Of a DNA stretch of 64,000 nt, positions 33,598-42,991 are shown one piece after another. The notes below the pieces were generated by a model. The model was given only the letters and a program-made list of their open reading frames with translations. It ran no database searches and was not told the origin of the DNA. The stretch comes from Caldicellulosiruptor hydrothermalis 108 (GTDB taxonomy: Bacteria > Bacillota > Thermoanaerobacteria > Caldicellulosiruptorales > Caldicellulosiruptoraceae): the NCBI RefSeq assembly GCF_000166355.1, contig NC_014652.1:774001-838000 (forward strand). The letters are read 5' to 3'. How positions within the stretch are numbered: position 1 is the first letter of the stretch; the number at the start of each line of letters is the position of its first letter. Both the position numbers and the translations under genes were made by a program.

Positions 33598-33925
33598 GCC
33601 GATTCCTAAGGGCAGACCACGATTTAACAGAAGAACGGGAGCAGTATATAATCCAGAGCGAACAAGGCAATATGAGCAATTAGTCGGCTGGTGTGCAAAG
33701 CAAATATTTAAAAAACCACTTAAAAATGAATTAGCAGTTTACATAGATGTGTATGTCAAAAACAATGTGTTTCCTGACATAGATAACATTGCTAAATCTA
33801 TTCTTGACGGAATGCAAGGCGTAGTTTATGAGAACGATAGGCAAATATACTTTCTCTCTGTGCAAAGATTGAGAGGCAAAGATGAATATGTTGAGGTAAG
33901 AATCGAGCCTAAGGAGGCTGGCTAA
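33572..33925 (+). CDS. rusA: RusA-family Holliday junction resolvase
   Basis: 117 aa resolvase that cuts branched phage DNA before packaging. The N-terminal VVIPGRPIPKGRPRF block and the catalytic acidic motif PDIDNIAKSILDGMQGVVYENDRQI are diagnostic. AAGGGGG precedes the ATG, within the end of the previous gene. Confidence 0.92.
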   Translation: MYKVVIPGRPIPKGRPRFNRRTGAVYNPERTRQYEQLVGWCAKQIFKKPLKNELAVYIDVYVKNNVFPDIDNIAKSILDGMQGVVYENDRQIYFLSVQRLRGKDEYVEVRIEPKEAG

Positions 33926-33932
33926 ATTGAGC

Positions 33933-34430
33933 ATGTTAGATAGCAACATCTACAGAGCAATAGAAAAAATTTTATATCACTACTTTGATATAAAACATGA
34001 AATAAAAGCAAAAGAAGAAGAAATCATGAATTGTCAAAAGTATGGATTTAAAATTGACTTGGGCAATGCAGGATATTATTCGGATCCTACCGCCACCATG
34101 GCAATTAAATTATGCAGCAAGGAATTAGAAATAATGCGTAAATGGATACAAGTGATTGATGCAGCAAAGGAAAAGTTTAAAGGAACAGGGAAAGGACGCT
34201 TACTTGAAATGCGATATTTTGAAGAATTAGCTACAGATTATATATGTCAAAAGCTTTTTATTGAGAGAAGGACATTTTACCATTGGCGTGATGATATTGT
34301 TGTATACATAGCAAGCTTGGCAGTAAAGTACGAGTTATATGATCCAGAGAAAGAAAGAATCAAAATTCCTGCTTTCTTGAACACAAAATCTTTAAAAAAG
34401 TGCGGCACAAATAAAGCTATTAAATCGTGA
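33933..34430 (+). CDS. ArpU/RinA-like late transcription regulator
   Basis: About 165 aa with a C-terminal sigma-region-4-like helix-turn-helix (GRLLEMRYFEELATDYICQKLFIERRTFYHWRDDIVVYIASLAVKYELY). Proteins of this kind sit just before the terminase genes in Firmicutes phages and switch on the late operon. The TTG at 33927 or the ATG at 33933 could be the start; AAGGAGG lies 11 to 17 bases upstream. It is the last gene of the early block. Confidence 0.75.
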   Translation: MLDSNIYRAIEKILYHYFDIKHEIKAKEEEIMNCQKYGFKIDLGNAGYYSDPTATMAIKLCSKELEIMRKWIQVIDAAKEKFKGTGKGRLLEMRYFEELATDYICQKLFIERRTFYHWRDDIVVYIASLAVKYELYDPEKERIKIPAFLNTKSLKKCGTNKAIKS

Positions 34431-34502
34431 TATAATTAAAATAGCTTTAAAGCTCATTGCTACACTGCACGCTGACGCAGTGCAGCAGCAAAACCGAATA
34501 CA

Positions 34503-34536
34503 AAGCTCCTTGCAACAAAGCAAGGGGCTTTTTTGT
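34503..34536 (+). terminator. Terminator between early and late genes
   Basis: AGCTCCTTGC pairs with GCAAGGGGCT across a 6-base loop, followed by TTTTTTG. Just upstream, CACTGC and GCAGTG form a further palindrome (34463-34482). Confidence 0.75.
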
Positions 34537-34573
34537 TGTTATGAAACATAGCTTCGAGTTAAGCGTGTCAAGC

Positions 34574-34612
34574 GTGACATTGACAACTTTAACGTTGACA
34601 ACGTTGACAATA
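34574..34612 (+). repeat. Repeated TTGACAA boxes before the terminase genes
   Basis: Three closely spaced ATTGACAA/GTTGACAA units with CAACGTTG palindromic joints lie in the 100 bases upstream of terS. They could be packaging-start (pac/cos) binding sites or stacked -35 elements of the late promoter. Confidence 0.45.
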
Positions 34613-34633
34613 AAAACGAAAGGAGGAGCCCGG

Positions 34634-35155
34634 ATGCAGGCGGGATATTCAGCTCGGTGCAAAGTATGTAACTCGCCGCACCGGGCTGAAATTGAAAAAT
34701 GGATAAAAGAAGAGGGTATAAGCATAAGAGAGGTAACTAGACGATTAGCAGAGAAAGGTGAAAAAATCAGCCATGAGGCTATTCGTCGACATATAGCAGA
34801 ACACTTTAATGTTAAAGATAGTGTTAAGGAACAATACAAAAAAAGCCAAGAACAGTTTGAGAAATTAGTCGAAAAACAACTCAGCGACATAGAAATTTTG
34901 GATAGCATAATACAAAGCAACTTTGAACTACATCGGGCTACTGGTGCATGGTTAAAAGAACTGGTGAATCAACGTAGCAAGGTTTCATTGTCGCTGGTCC
35001 AGCTTCATGAAAAGACAGCCAGTGAAATAAGACAGGCTATGAAGACAAAGCAAGAACTTCTTGGAAATGACCCGCTTAGTAATGTTGCAGATGTTTTGAG
35101 TGTATTATGGAGTGAAGATGATGACGCTAACAGCGAAAGCGAGGGAGATTCTTAG
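34634..35155 (+). CDS. terS: Putative terminase small subunit
   Basis: 173 aa. An N-terminal Cys pair and helix-turn-helix (CKVCNSPHRAEIEKWIKEEGISIREVTRRLAEKGEKISHEAIRRHIAEHF) is followed by a long coiled-coil region (EQYKKSQEQFEKLVEKQLSDIEILDSIIQSNFELH), the shape expected for DNA recognition and ring assembly. Position directly before the large subunit supports the call. The ATG at 34634 has GGAGGAG upstream. The longer open frame would run through the terminator. Confidence 0.65.
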   Translation: MQAGYSARCKVCNSPHRAEIEKWIKEEGISIREVTRRLAEKGEKISHEAIRRHIAEHFNVKDSVKEQYKKSQEQFEKLVEKQLSDIEILDSIIQSNFELHRATGAWLKELVNQRSKVSLSLVQLHEKTASEIRQAMKTKQELLGNDPLSNVADVLSVLWSEDDDANSESEGDS

Positions 35156-36452
35156 AAATGTTCTTCTAAAAAGCAAGAAAGATAAAGTATATTTTGCTAA
35201 AGCTTTCTTTGGTTTAGAGTTAGGGGAAAAACAACAACAAGCTTTGTTACTAGGTGGCAAAGTACAAATCAAAGTAGCAGGACGACGATTTGGGAAGAGT
35301 ACTGTAACCTTGATAGATGTTGTTCATGAATGTGCCACTAAAACAAAACAAGTATGGTATATTACAGCACCTTCAATCGACCAAGCTAAGATATATTTTC
35401 AAGAATTTGAACAAAGAGCTGCTAATAATAGTTTGCTTGATGCTCTGGTAAAAGACTTTAAATGGAGTCCATTTCCTGAGATAACTTTGATAAACGGCTC
35501 AAAAATATTGGGTCGTTCAACTTCGCGTAATGGTGTCTATCTGCGTGGCAAAGGTGCAGATGGTGTTGCTATTACTGAAGCTGCTTTTATCAAAGACAAA
35601 GTGTATCATGATGTCATTAGAGCAATGGTTCTTGATAGAAACGGAGTATTAAGGCTTGAGACAACACCAAATGGTATGAACTATGTATATAAGCTTTTTC
35701 AGGAGGGACTGAACGACAGCACAGGTTATTATAAAAGCTTTCATGCCACAGTCTATGATAATGAGCGACTTGACAGGGAAGAGTTAGAAAGAATCAGAAG
35801 AGAAATTCCAGAGCTTGCTTGGCGTATAGAATACCTTGCTGAATTTGTAGAAGATGATTCGTTTATATTCCCATGGAATTTACTGTGCGAGGTATTTGAC
35901 GATTATGAACTCAAAAAAGAACCACAAAATGGACACAGATATAGCATCGGTGTTGACTTAGCAAAATATCAAGACTATACAGTAATCATTGTGCTTGATA
36001 TTACAAGAGAGCCTTATCAGATAGTGGAATATCACCGATATCAAGGCAGACTCTACACAGATGTTGTGGCACATGTTAATGAGCTACAGGCGAAATACAA
36101 TGCAAGAGTTTACCTTGATGCGACAGGTGTTGGAGATCCAATAGCGGAACAGGTTCGCAATTGCGAGCCTTTTGTTTTTTCTGAGAAAAGTAGAAATAAA
36201 CTTATATCGAATCTTGTTGTGTTGATACAACAGAAAAAATTACTGTTACCAGCTTCTTGGACAGTATTAAGAGATGAGCTCAGATACTTCAAAAATGTAA
36301 AACGAGGAACAAAGATTAAAGCTGAAGCTTCTGAAGGGTATCACGATGACACTGTAATGGCATTGGCTTTAGCATGTTGGAGCTTAAGAGAGTACAGAGA
36401 AGCAAGTCCTGAAGCAATATCACTTTTAAGGGGACTGAGGATATATGGTTAA
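35118..36452 (+). CDS. terL: Phage terminase large subunit
   Basis: 444 aa packaging motor. The ATPase domain carries the Walker A-like AGRRFGKST (about residues 53-61) and Walker B-like GADGVAITEAAF. The nuclease domain has Asp motifs VDLAKYQDYTVI, YLDATGVGDP and YHDDTVMALALACW. Start 35118 is used because earlier in-frame bases lie within terS with no site; it still overlaps terS by 38 bases. The portal gene begins before its stop. Confidence 0.95.
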   Translation: MMTLTAKAREILRNVLLKSKKDKVYFAKAFFGLELGEKQQQALLLGGKVQIKVAGRRFGKSTVTLIDVVHECATKTKQVWYITAPSIDQAKIYFQEFEQRAANNSLLDALVKDFKWSPFPEITLINGSKILGRSTSRNGVYLRGKGADGVAITEAAFIKDKVYHDVIRAMVLDRNGVLRLETTPNGMNYVYKLFQEGLNDSTGYYKSFHATVYDNERLDREELERIRREIPELAWRIEYLAEFVEDDSFIFPWNLLCEVFDDYELKKEPQNGHRYSIGVDLAKYQDYTVIIVLDITREPYQIVEYHRYQGRLYTDVVAHVNELQAKYNARVYLDATGVGDPIAEQVRNCEPFVFSEKSRNKLISNLVVLIQQKKLLLPASWTVLRDELRYFKNVKRGTKIKAEASEGYHDDTVMALALACWSLREYREASPEAISLLRGLRIYG

Positions 36453-37911
36453 GAAAAAAACTAGCTGGTTGAAAAGAGCAATAGGCGAAATATCAAAGTT
36501 AAGGCAAAACATAGGTTTGTTTGGAACACTGATTTGGAACAGATGGAATGCACCATATGTATTGAATAGCAGCAGAGTGGATTATACATTAGCAAGGCAA
36601 CTTTATCACAACACACATGATGATTATAAACTTGGTGCAGGGTTTGCAAAGCCGATAATAAACACTTTGGCCGGTTTTATGGGAGTGCCTCACTTCCATT
36701 GCGAGGATGAAGAAGCTCAAGCTGTTTTAGATGAATATAGCAGTCGCTGGGTAAGCAGAATGCAAAGAACACATCAGTTAACACTGCGCGATGGAGATTG
36801 CTTTGTAATGCTTGCCAATTTACCAGTGAATGACCCTTTGTATCCTGATGAAGATGTGAGAATTGAGTATATTATCATTCCACCTGAACAGATTGCAGAC
36901 ATAGAGATAGACCCAATTGCAAGAAAGCCTGTAGCTTATACAATACAGGCAAAGAATAGATGGGATAATGGACTGCGAGAATACCTTGTTACTCAGCGTG
37001 TAGCTGCTGACAAGATAACTACTATAGCTGAAGGCGATGCACCACCAAACTTAAAGAATGAAGAAGTACCAAATCCATGGGGGTTTATACCGATTGTGCA
37101 TTTCAAAAATGAGCCTGAGGAAACAGAGTTATTTGGTACAAGTGAATTAGAAGCTATAGAGCCATACATGAAAGCTTATCACGATGTTATGTTTCATGCT
37201 ATGCAGGGTTCAAAGATGCACTCGACACCAAGACTAAAGTTGAAACTTAAAGATGTTCAAGGATTTTTGCAAAACAACTTCCCAGAGGCAATAGTAGCGA
37301 TACAGAGAGGAGAGCCTGCGAAAATTGACCTGCGCGGGCACGAACTTTTGATTTTTACAGATGAGGAAGATGCTGAATTTATAGAAGCACGCTCGACAAT
37401 TGGTGATGCTGAAGCGCTGCTCAAACTGTTGTTTTATTGCATTGTAGATGTATCCGAAGTACCGGAATTTGCCTTCGGAGTTCATACTCCAAGCAGTCAT
37501 GCAAGCGTCAAAGAACAAATGCCTCTTCTTATTAGAAGAGTCGCAAGAAAACGTGAAATGGTCACTGAATCCTGGCAGCTACTTGCTCGAATGCTTCTTG
37601 TAATGTATAGCAAAGCAACAGGGAAAAAGTTTAAAAGTTATGATGTGTTGGTTACATGGGACGCTGTAATGGATAGAGATGAAAAAGAATATGCTGAAAC
37701 GGTTAAAACAATTGTTGATGCTCTCAATACTGCACTGCAAGGAGGCTTTATCAGCATTGATGCAGCAGTTAATTTGCTAAGAGATTACATTGAAACTATG
37801 CATGAATACGAAACAGATGATCCAGAACTACCGGGCGAGCGTGAAAGAATTATAAAGACATGGTTACTACGTCAAAGGCTTGAAGAAGGACAGGCTGAAG
37901 AAGTCAATTGA
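36445..37911 (+). CDS. Phage portal protein
   Basis: 488 aa, the ring through which DNA enters the head. The N-terminal region (LGAGFAKPIINTLAGFMGVPHFHCEDEEAQAVLDEYSSRWVSRMQRTHQLTLRDGDCFVMLA) and the C-terminal FAFGVHTPSSHASVKEQMPLLIRRVARKREMVTESWQLLARMLL fit SPP1-gp6-like portals. It starts before the terL stop and is followed by the MuF gene, the standard order. Confidence 0.9.
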   Translation: MVKKKTSWLKRAIGEISKLRQNIGLFGTLIWNRWNAPYVLNSSRVDYTLARQLYHNTHDDYKLGAGFAKPIINTLAGFMGVPHFHCEDEEAQAVLDEYSSRWVSRMQRTHQLTLRDGDCFVMLANLPVNDPLYPDEDVRIEYIIIPPEQIADIEIDPIARKPVAYTIQAKNRWDNGLREYLVTQRVAADKITTIAEGDAPPNLKNEEVPNPWGFIPIVHFKNEPEETELFGTSELEAIEPYMKAYHDVMFHAMQGSKMHSTPRLKLKLKDVQGFLQNNFPEAIVAIQRGEPAKIDLRGHELLIFTDEEDAEFIEARSTIGDAEALLKLLFYCIVDVSEVPEFAFGVHTPSSHASVKEQMPLLIRRVARKREMVTESWQLLARMLLVMYSKATGKKFKSYDVLVTWDAVMDRDEKEYAETVKTIVDALNTALQGGFISIDAAVNLLRDYIETMHEYETDDPELPGERERIIKTWLLRQRLEEGQAEEVN

Positions 37912-37921
37912 GGTGTCATAA

Positions 37922-39613
37922 ATGAGCTATATTGAAGAGATAAGAAAATCGGCTGGAGAATATGCTAAATGGGCATTAGAAACAAGAAAAGAGTATTTGA
38001 ATTTGAGACTGCGTGCAAATACAGAAATAAAGAAAATTTATCAAAATGCCATAAAGCAAATAGAAAGAGAAATAAAGCTTTTAGCATACAAAAGTGGTTC
38101 GGCATATTTGAAGAAACAACATTTAGAGGCTTTGAAAGAAAGTTTGGAAATAGAAGCTACAAAACTTTCGGACAAACTTGGCAATGTGATAAAAGGTTAT
38201 ATTGAAAATGCAGTTGAAGCTGGTGCGGCCTATAGCCAAAATATTTTGATTGATTTAGTTAAAAAGGCTGATGCAGGCATAAATACAGCAATTATTAAGA
38301 AAGCTTTTAGTAACATCAACAGGCAAGCGATTGAGGCTTGTTTTGCAAGGACAAGAAAAGGGTTGCGGCTGTCAGATAGAATATGGCGTCAAGGACAAAA
38401 TTTCAGAGATACAATAAGCGAAATAATACAAACTTCAGTTGCAATAGGACAAGATGCTGTCAAAACAGCAAGAATGCTTGAGGACTATGTGAACCAAGGC
38501 GCTGAAACATTGGCCAAAAATTATCCAAAAATGATGGAAAGAATGAAAGGACGAATACCAAAAGATATCAAATATGAAGCATTAAGGCTTGCAAGGACAG
38601 AAATATCAGCAGCTTTTGGAGAAGGAACGATAGCTGCTGCGACGTTCAGTCCAAGTTACAAAGGCATGAAATGGGTATTGTCAAAAAGTCATCCATTGGT
38701 TGATATTTGCGACAGTTTAGCAAATCATGAAGAAGGGCTTGGACGTGGAGTGTATTCACCAGGCAATGAGCCTCCTTATCCTGCTCATCCAAACTGCTTG
38801 TGTGCGTTATTGCCTGTACATGAGGAACCAGAAAAGTTTGTTGAGAGACTCAAAAAATGGGTTAACAATCCTGAAAGTGATTCTGAACTTGAAGAGTGGT
38901 ATAATAAAATATATAAGGAAGCAGCAAAATTTACCGAAAAACCAAAGTACTCTAACAAAGAGCAAGCAAGAGATTTTCTTTTGAAAGAATTAGGTTTTCG
39001 GGAAGTATCATTTGCTGGTTTAGATGACGATGTGTCAGCAATGGTAACTCAAAATATTGAAAAGATCTTTGAGGAAAAAACTTATTTAAAAGGATTTATA
39101 AATAGACTTACTACAAAAGGAAAAGAAATGAAAAGCGCTTATGCTCAATCAATGATAAGTTTTGGAGAATTCCACTATGACACAGAGTTGTCCATTTCAA
39201 GAGAAAACATGAAAAGTATTGAGAAAGTACAAGAAAAATATCAACATGATTTGCTCTACAATTTTCACCCTGACGGGACAGATGAAAATGCGATTATTCT
39301 GCATGAATTAGGGCATTTTATAGAGTACAAGTTAGCATTATTGACGTCCAATACGCTGAAAGAAGCATATGAGAAAATACGAAAACACGAAGTGGCAGAG
39401 CTGATTATGAACTATACTCTTGATAAATGTGGTATAGAGCCAAACGACAAGGAAACCATAAAAAAGGAATTGTCAGGTTATGCTTGCTACTCAGCTGCTG
39501 AGTTCATGGCAGAAGCGTTCGCTGAAGCAATGAATTCACAAAAGCCAAGAAAAGTAGCAAAAGTATTTTTGGAAGTGTTAAAGGAATTTGAGAAAGAGGT
39601 GTTTAAACCATGA
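37922..39613 (+). CDS. MuF-type head morphogenesis protein with C-terminal zincin domain
   Basis: 563 aa. The N-terminal two thirds is the Mu gpF/SPP1 gp7 minor head protein, ending in the signature EPPYPAHPNCLCALLPV near residues 280-295. The C-terminal 180 residues are an added domain with a zinc-protease motif, ILHELGHFIEYK (HELGH about 461-465), and a downstream Glu-rich helix AAEFMAEAFAEAM for the third ligand. This is the layout of MuF polymorphic toxins of temperate phages, which may be injected with the genome. The small gene overlapping its stop is a candidate immunity gene. Confidence 0.85.
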   Translation: MSYIEEIRKSAGEYAKWALETRKEYLNLRLRANTEIKKIYQNAIKQIEREIKLLAYKSGSAYLKKQHLEALKESLEIEATKLSDKLGNVIKGYIENAVEAGAAYSQNILIDLVKKADAGINTAIIKKAFSNINRQAIEACFARTRKGLRLSDRIWRQGQNFRDTISEIIQTSVAIGQDAVKTARMLEDYVNQGAETLAKNYPKMMERMKGRIPKDIKYEALRLARTEISAAFGEGTIAAATFSPSYKGMKWVLSKSHPLVDICDSLANHEEGLGRGVYSPGNEPPYPAHPNCLCALLPVHEEPEKFVERLKKWVNNPESDSELEEWYNKIYKEAAKFTEKPKYSNKEQARDFLLKELGFREVSFAGLDDDVSAMVTQNIEKIFEEKTYLKGFINRLTTKGKEMKSAYAQSMISFGEFHYDTELSISRENMKSIEKVQEKYQHDLLYNFHPDGTDENAIILHELGHFIEYKLALLTSNTLKEAYEKIRKHEVAELIMNYTLDKCGIEPNDKETIKKELSGYACYSAAEFMAEAFAEAMNSQKPRKVAKVFLEVLKEFEKEVFKP

Positions 39614-39795
39614 TACCTTATTTACCTGAGGATTTGGCTCCGTATTTGACTATAACACGGGAAGGTTTTACATTAAAAGAAAATGCTCCGAAGGAAGTTG
39701 TTAGAAAATTTAAAAAATGGGTTGAAGAACTTGAAGAAAAGGAAAAAGAGATGGTAAAGATTAGAGGTGGCAATGATGACTCAACAAAATCTTAA
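39610..39795 (+). CDS. Small protein overlapping the MuF stop (candidate immunity or linker)
   Basis: 61 aa, not recognised. The ATGA overlap with the MuF-zincin gene implies coupled translation. It is acidic and helical at its C-terminus (FKKWVEELEEKEKEMVKIRGGNDD), with an N-terminal PYLPEDLAPYLTITREGFTLKENAPKE. Its position right after a toxin-like C-terminus suggests immunity, but no direct evidence exists. Confidence 0.6.
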   Translation: MIPYLPEDLAPYLTITREGFTLKENAPKEVVRKFKKWVEELEEKEKEMVKIRGGNDDSTKS

Positions 39796-39922
39796 TAATT
39801 CCAACCAAACAGAGATAACGATTAAACAAAACCCACCGATAAAGAGGATTGAAACGCATCCAATCCATCAGAAGCTTATTATAAGAGATATGAAAACTGG
39901 TCGTTTTGCTGAGAAGAGGTGA
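39773..39922 (+). CDS. Small phage protein (49 aa)
   Basis: ATG at 39773, 5 bases after AGAGGTGG, overlapping the previous gene. Polar and Asn/Gln-rich (MMTQQNLNNSNQTEITIKQNPPIKRIETHPIHQKLIIRDMKTGRFAEKR). Not recognised. Bases 39923-40027 hold no further gene. Confidence 0.5.
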   Translation: MMTQQNLNNSNQTEITIKQNPPIKRIETHPIHQKLIIRDMKTGRFAEKR

Positions 39923-40027
39923 AACTAAATCAAAGCTGTTATGAATAGCAACAAAGCACCGAAGCGACAAGCCAAGGTGTTTTTATTTTGCCATTTTACT
40001 TTGATTTGAAAGGGGGTGTTAGGGAAA

Positions 40028-41491
40028 ATGATAGAGGAGTTTAAAATAACTGACTCAGTAAGTAACAGAGCTTGGGGTGACGTTGACAAAAGCAGAATTT
40101 GGCAACTGCTTAAAGAAGGCTTACAGGAAGGTGTGAAAGGTGTCAAAGCAGCGATTAGAGAAATGTATGCGGTTGTCAAAGCAGAGATAGACGAAGAGTT
40201 AACTCAAGCAGATTGTTGGGGCCCTCATCATGAAATAACTCAAGATGGTGAATTGGTTTTGAACAAAGCAGGACTAATAGCAGCAGCTGCTGCTTTGGCT
40301 GGTGCAAGAGCTGAACCTAACTTAACACCAGAACAAAAAAGAAAAGCAGCACGACATTTGATGAGGCATTATAAGCAATTAGAAGAAGAACCACCTGAGT
40401 CTTTGAAAGAAATTCTTTCATCTGCTGCTTCAGGAGAAATGACATCATTGCAAGCCATAGTGACAGGAGAAATTAATATCAACGATATTCCTGTTGCTCC
40501 TTGGGCTAATCTTGAAGCACTAAAAGCTGATGACCCCGAACCAATGGAAGTAGTAGTAGAGATACCAGCTGGCAAATCAAAGCGTGGTTGGAATTACACA
40601 CCACAAGCTTTGCAAAGAATTGTCGGCGAGGTAATGTCGAAAGGTCTGCCAGGGTTCCTTGGTCATCAGAAGCCCGAAGACGTCGAAACGCAATTTCCTG
40701 AGCCTGTTACACACTGGGTAGGTGCTAAGTGGGACCCGGTTCAAAACAAAGCTTATTTCCGGGGTGTTATCGACAAGGCAGCAACGAACTTAAAACGCTG
40801 GATTAAAGCTAATGTCGTGAGACAGGTTAGCATCTTTGGTATTCCGAAGCTTCAACAAAGGCCGACAGGGGAAGTTGACGTTGTTGACTACAAACCACTT
40901 AGCATTGACTGGACACCTTTGAATAGAGCTGGTATGCCAACAAGAATAGTTGCTGTCGGTGAAATGTATTCTGATGTAATAGATGATGTGATTGAAAGGA
41001 GTGAAGAGAAGTTGGACCTCAAAGAAGCTTTTGTTCTCATTAAAAGCAAATTAGCAAGCAAGGAATTAACAGCATCTCAAGTTGTCGGTGAGATTGGACT
41101 TGATATTAAGGAATTTGATGAAGTTGCAGAAGCTTTAAGAGTTTATGAGAAGATAAAAAATACATTTAGTGTAAGTGGTGAAATGAATGTTGAAAAACTC
41201 ATTGACGAAGCAGCCAAAGTATTAGCAGAAAAGAAAAAAACTGAAAAAGAAAAAATGTTTGAAGAAGTGATAAAAGAAAAAGTTGCTGGTGAGATGGCAC
41301 AAGCTTTGATAAAAAAGATGGTAAAGCTTGACGAACTTGAGACAAAAGAACAAATTGCTGGCGAGATTGATAAGCTTTTGCATGATGAGGAAGTTAGGAA
41401 TGTGCTCAACAAGATATACACAGACCGACCTGTTATTGTTGGTATGCGACAGCCTGTAACAAACTTAAAAGTCAAAAAACAATCAATTTAG
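40028..41491 (+). CDS. Prohead protease/scaffold-type protein
   Basis: 487 aa. The centre (EVVVEIPAGKSKRGWNYTPQALQRIVGEVMSKGLPGFLGHQKPEDVETQFPEPVTHWVGAKWDPVQNKAYFRGVI, then RQVSIFGIP) fits the fold of phage prohead proteases fused to scaffolds. The last 140 residues are a charged coiled coil (EKLIDEAAKVLAEKKKTEKEKMFEEVIKEKVAGEMAQALIKKMVKLDELETKEQI), the scaffold part. ATG 40028 follows AAAGGGGGTG. It lies between MuF and the capsid genes. Catalytic residues are not certain. Confidence 0.7.
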   Translation: MIEEFKITDSVSNRAWGDVDKSRIWQLLKEGLQEGVKGVKAAIREMYAVVKAEIDEELTQADCWGPHHEITQDGELVLNKAGLIAAAAALAGARAEPNLTPEQKRKAARHLMRHYKQLEEEPPESLKEILSSAASGEMTSLQAIVTGEININDIPVAPWANLEALKADDPEPMEVVVEIPAGKSKRGWNYTPQALQRIVGEVMSKGLPGFLGHQKPEDVETQFPEPVTHWVGAKWDPVQNKAYFRGVIDKAATNLKRWIKANVVRQVSIFGIPKLQQRPTGEVDVVDYKPLSIDWTPLNRAGMPTRIVAVGEMYSDVIDDVIERSEEKLDLKEAFVLIKSKLASKELTASQVVGEIGLDIKEFDEVAEALRVYEKIKNTFSVSGEMNVEKLIDEAAKVLAEKKKTEKEKMFEEVIKEKVAGEMAQALIKKMVKLDELETKEQIAGEIDKLLHDEEVRNVLNKIYTDRPVIVGMRQPVTNLKVKKQSI

Positions 41492-41503
41492 GAGGTGTTT
41501 TAA

Positions 41504-41899
41504 ATGGCTTATGTAGGACAGCCAATACCAACAACTGTTTACAATGTTAATGCTGGCAAGGTTAGCGATGGAAAAAGTGTAAGGGTTACAGTGCCTGAGA
41601 ATACAACGATAGAGGCAGGCAAGTTTTATATGCTCGATGGCTTTTTAGGCTGTGCAATGCAGAGTGTTACAACCGGAGCAGGACAAACTGCAGAAGTGGT
41701 TTTAAGTATTGAACAAGCAGAGTATGAAACAGACCAAATTGATACAACTCAAAACTTTGCAAAAGGGACAAAGATTTATTGGGACAACATTAATAAGCGA
41801 TTTACTGAAACAGAAACAGGTAATAGACTTGCTGGCATTGTTACACAAAGCAAAGATGCTAATAATGTAATTTGCTTCATATTAGCACCACAAGTATAA
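41504..41899 (+). CDS. Capsid decoration (DUF2190-like) protein
   Basis: 131 aa beta-rich protein (VRVTVPENTTIEAGKFYMLDGFLGCAMQSVTTGAGQTAEVVLSIEQAEYETDQI...KGTKIYWDNINKRFTE). The pattern matches DUF2190-type cement proteins that sit before the major capsid gene. GGAGGTG precedes the ATG. Confidence 0.75.
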   Translation: MAYVGQPIPTTVYNVNAGKVSDGKSVRVTVPENTTIEAGKFYMLDGFLGCAMQSVTTGAGQTAEVVLSIEQAEYETDQIDTTQNFAKGTKIYWDNINKRFTETETGNRLAGIVTQSKDANNVICFILAPQV

Positions 41900-41932
41900 A
41901 ACAAAGTATAAAACATGATGGAGGTGTTTTAA

Positions 41933-42973
41933 GTGAGCTACACAGTATATAGCCAGGAGACATTAAAAGAAAGAAAGAGAAACGGCACCTATATAGAAAA
42001 GGTGCCTTTTGTTTTGGACGGGAAGATTTTCGAGGTTGAAAAGAAGATTGTGAATGGGGAAATGGAAACATTAGAGCTCACACGTCCTGTTGGTGAGATA
42101 CTTAGTTCAGGGTCGGTTGAACAGTTTCAGGATTTACTTAAAAAAGTCGTGCTTGATGTTGAATTAGGTCGTGAACAGGTACAGCTTTTGTATCAGCCAA
42201 TTTATGAGAAAATTCAAGATTCTAACTTCCCGCGAGTAATTGATGCAAAGTGGGCATTGTATGGCACAGTTATTTTCACGGAGCATTTAGAAGGTGAAGA
42301 GGTCAAGTTTGGTAGGCTCCAAGCTGAGCAGGGGCCAACAGCAAGAATAGTAACATACACTGCGGGTTTTGAATACACAAAAGAGCTCAAAGATTTCAAC
42401 GAAGTATTTGCTATTGAAATTTTAAACAGGGCAATTGGTGAAGCTTATAATGCATTGCTGAATCATATACACCTGTATCCAATTATAAGCTTCAGTTATC
42501 CTGCTGCGTACAAGACAGCGTATCAGGGTGCAGCTGGAGACCCTGCTTGGTTAGGAGTTTATAAAACTATTACAAAAGGGCTTTCTGACGCTGCAAAGGC
42601 AAAAAGACCTGCAACAGTGCTCTTAGCATCGTCAGCAGACCAAACAAACATTGAAATGGCACTCAAAGGCGGACATCAAGTAGAAGGAACTGTTTATCCA
42701 GCTATTAGTGGAATTCAAACAGTAATCTATTACGATGGTTGGGAAACAACAGTTGGCAAGAAGACATACAGCTATCCTGGCGTAACTCCTGGCAAAGCAT
42801 ACTTGATAAGACCGAAGCGAGGATTTAAGGAACTTGTTAAACAAGATCTGAGAATCGAGGCAACAAGCGGAGATTTATCAAGACTCGTTGAGAGTCAGAT
42901 TGTAGCTTATGCATACAGAGGCGTTTATGCAGCAGTGGAGGAAAATGTACAAGAGCTAACATTGAGCGCGTAA
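41933..42973 (+). CDS. Major capsid protein
   Basis: 346 aa, GTG start with GGAGGTG upstream. Position after the cement protein and ahead of the connectors marks it as the main head protein. The sequence resembles the HK97-fold encapsidation group (YLIRPKRGFKELVKQDLRIEATSGDLSRLVESQIVAYAYRGVYAAVEENVQELTL at the C-terminus, a typical P-domain end). No internal truncation is seen. Confidence 0.8.
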   Translation: MSYTVYSQETLKERKRNGTYIEKVPFVLDGKIFEVEKKIVNGEMETLELTRPVGEILSSGSVEQFQDLLKKVVLDVELGREQVQLLYQPIYEKIQDSNFPRVIDAKWALYGTVIFTEHLEGEEVKFGRLQAEQGPTARIVTYTAGFEYTKELKDFNEVFAIEILNRAIGEAYNALLNHIHLYPIISFSYPAAYKTAYQGAAGDPAWLGVYKTITKGLSDAAKAKRPATVLLASSADQTNIEMALKGGHQVEGTVYPAISGIQTVIYYDGWETTVGKKTYSYPGVTPGKAYLIRPKRGFKELVKQDLRIEATSGDLSRLVESQIVAYAYRGVYAAVEENVQELTLSA

Positions 42974-42991
42974 GCCAAGGCGGTGAATTAA

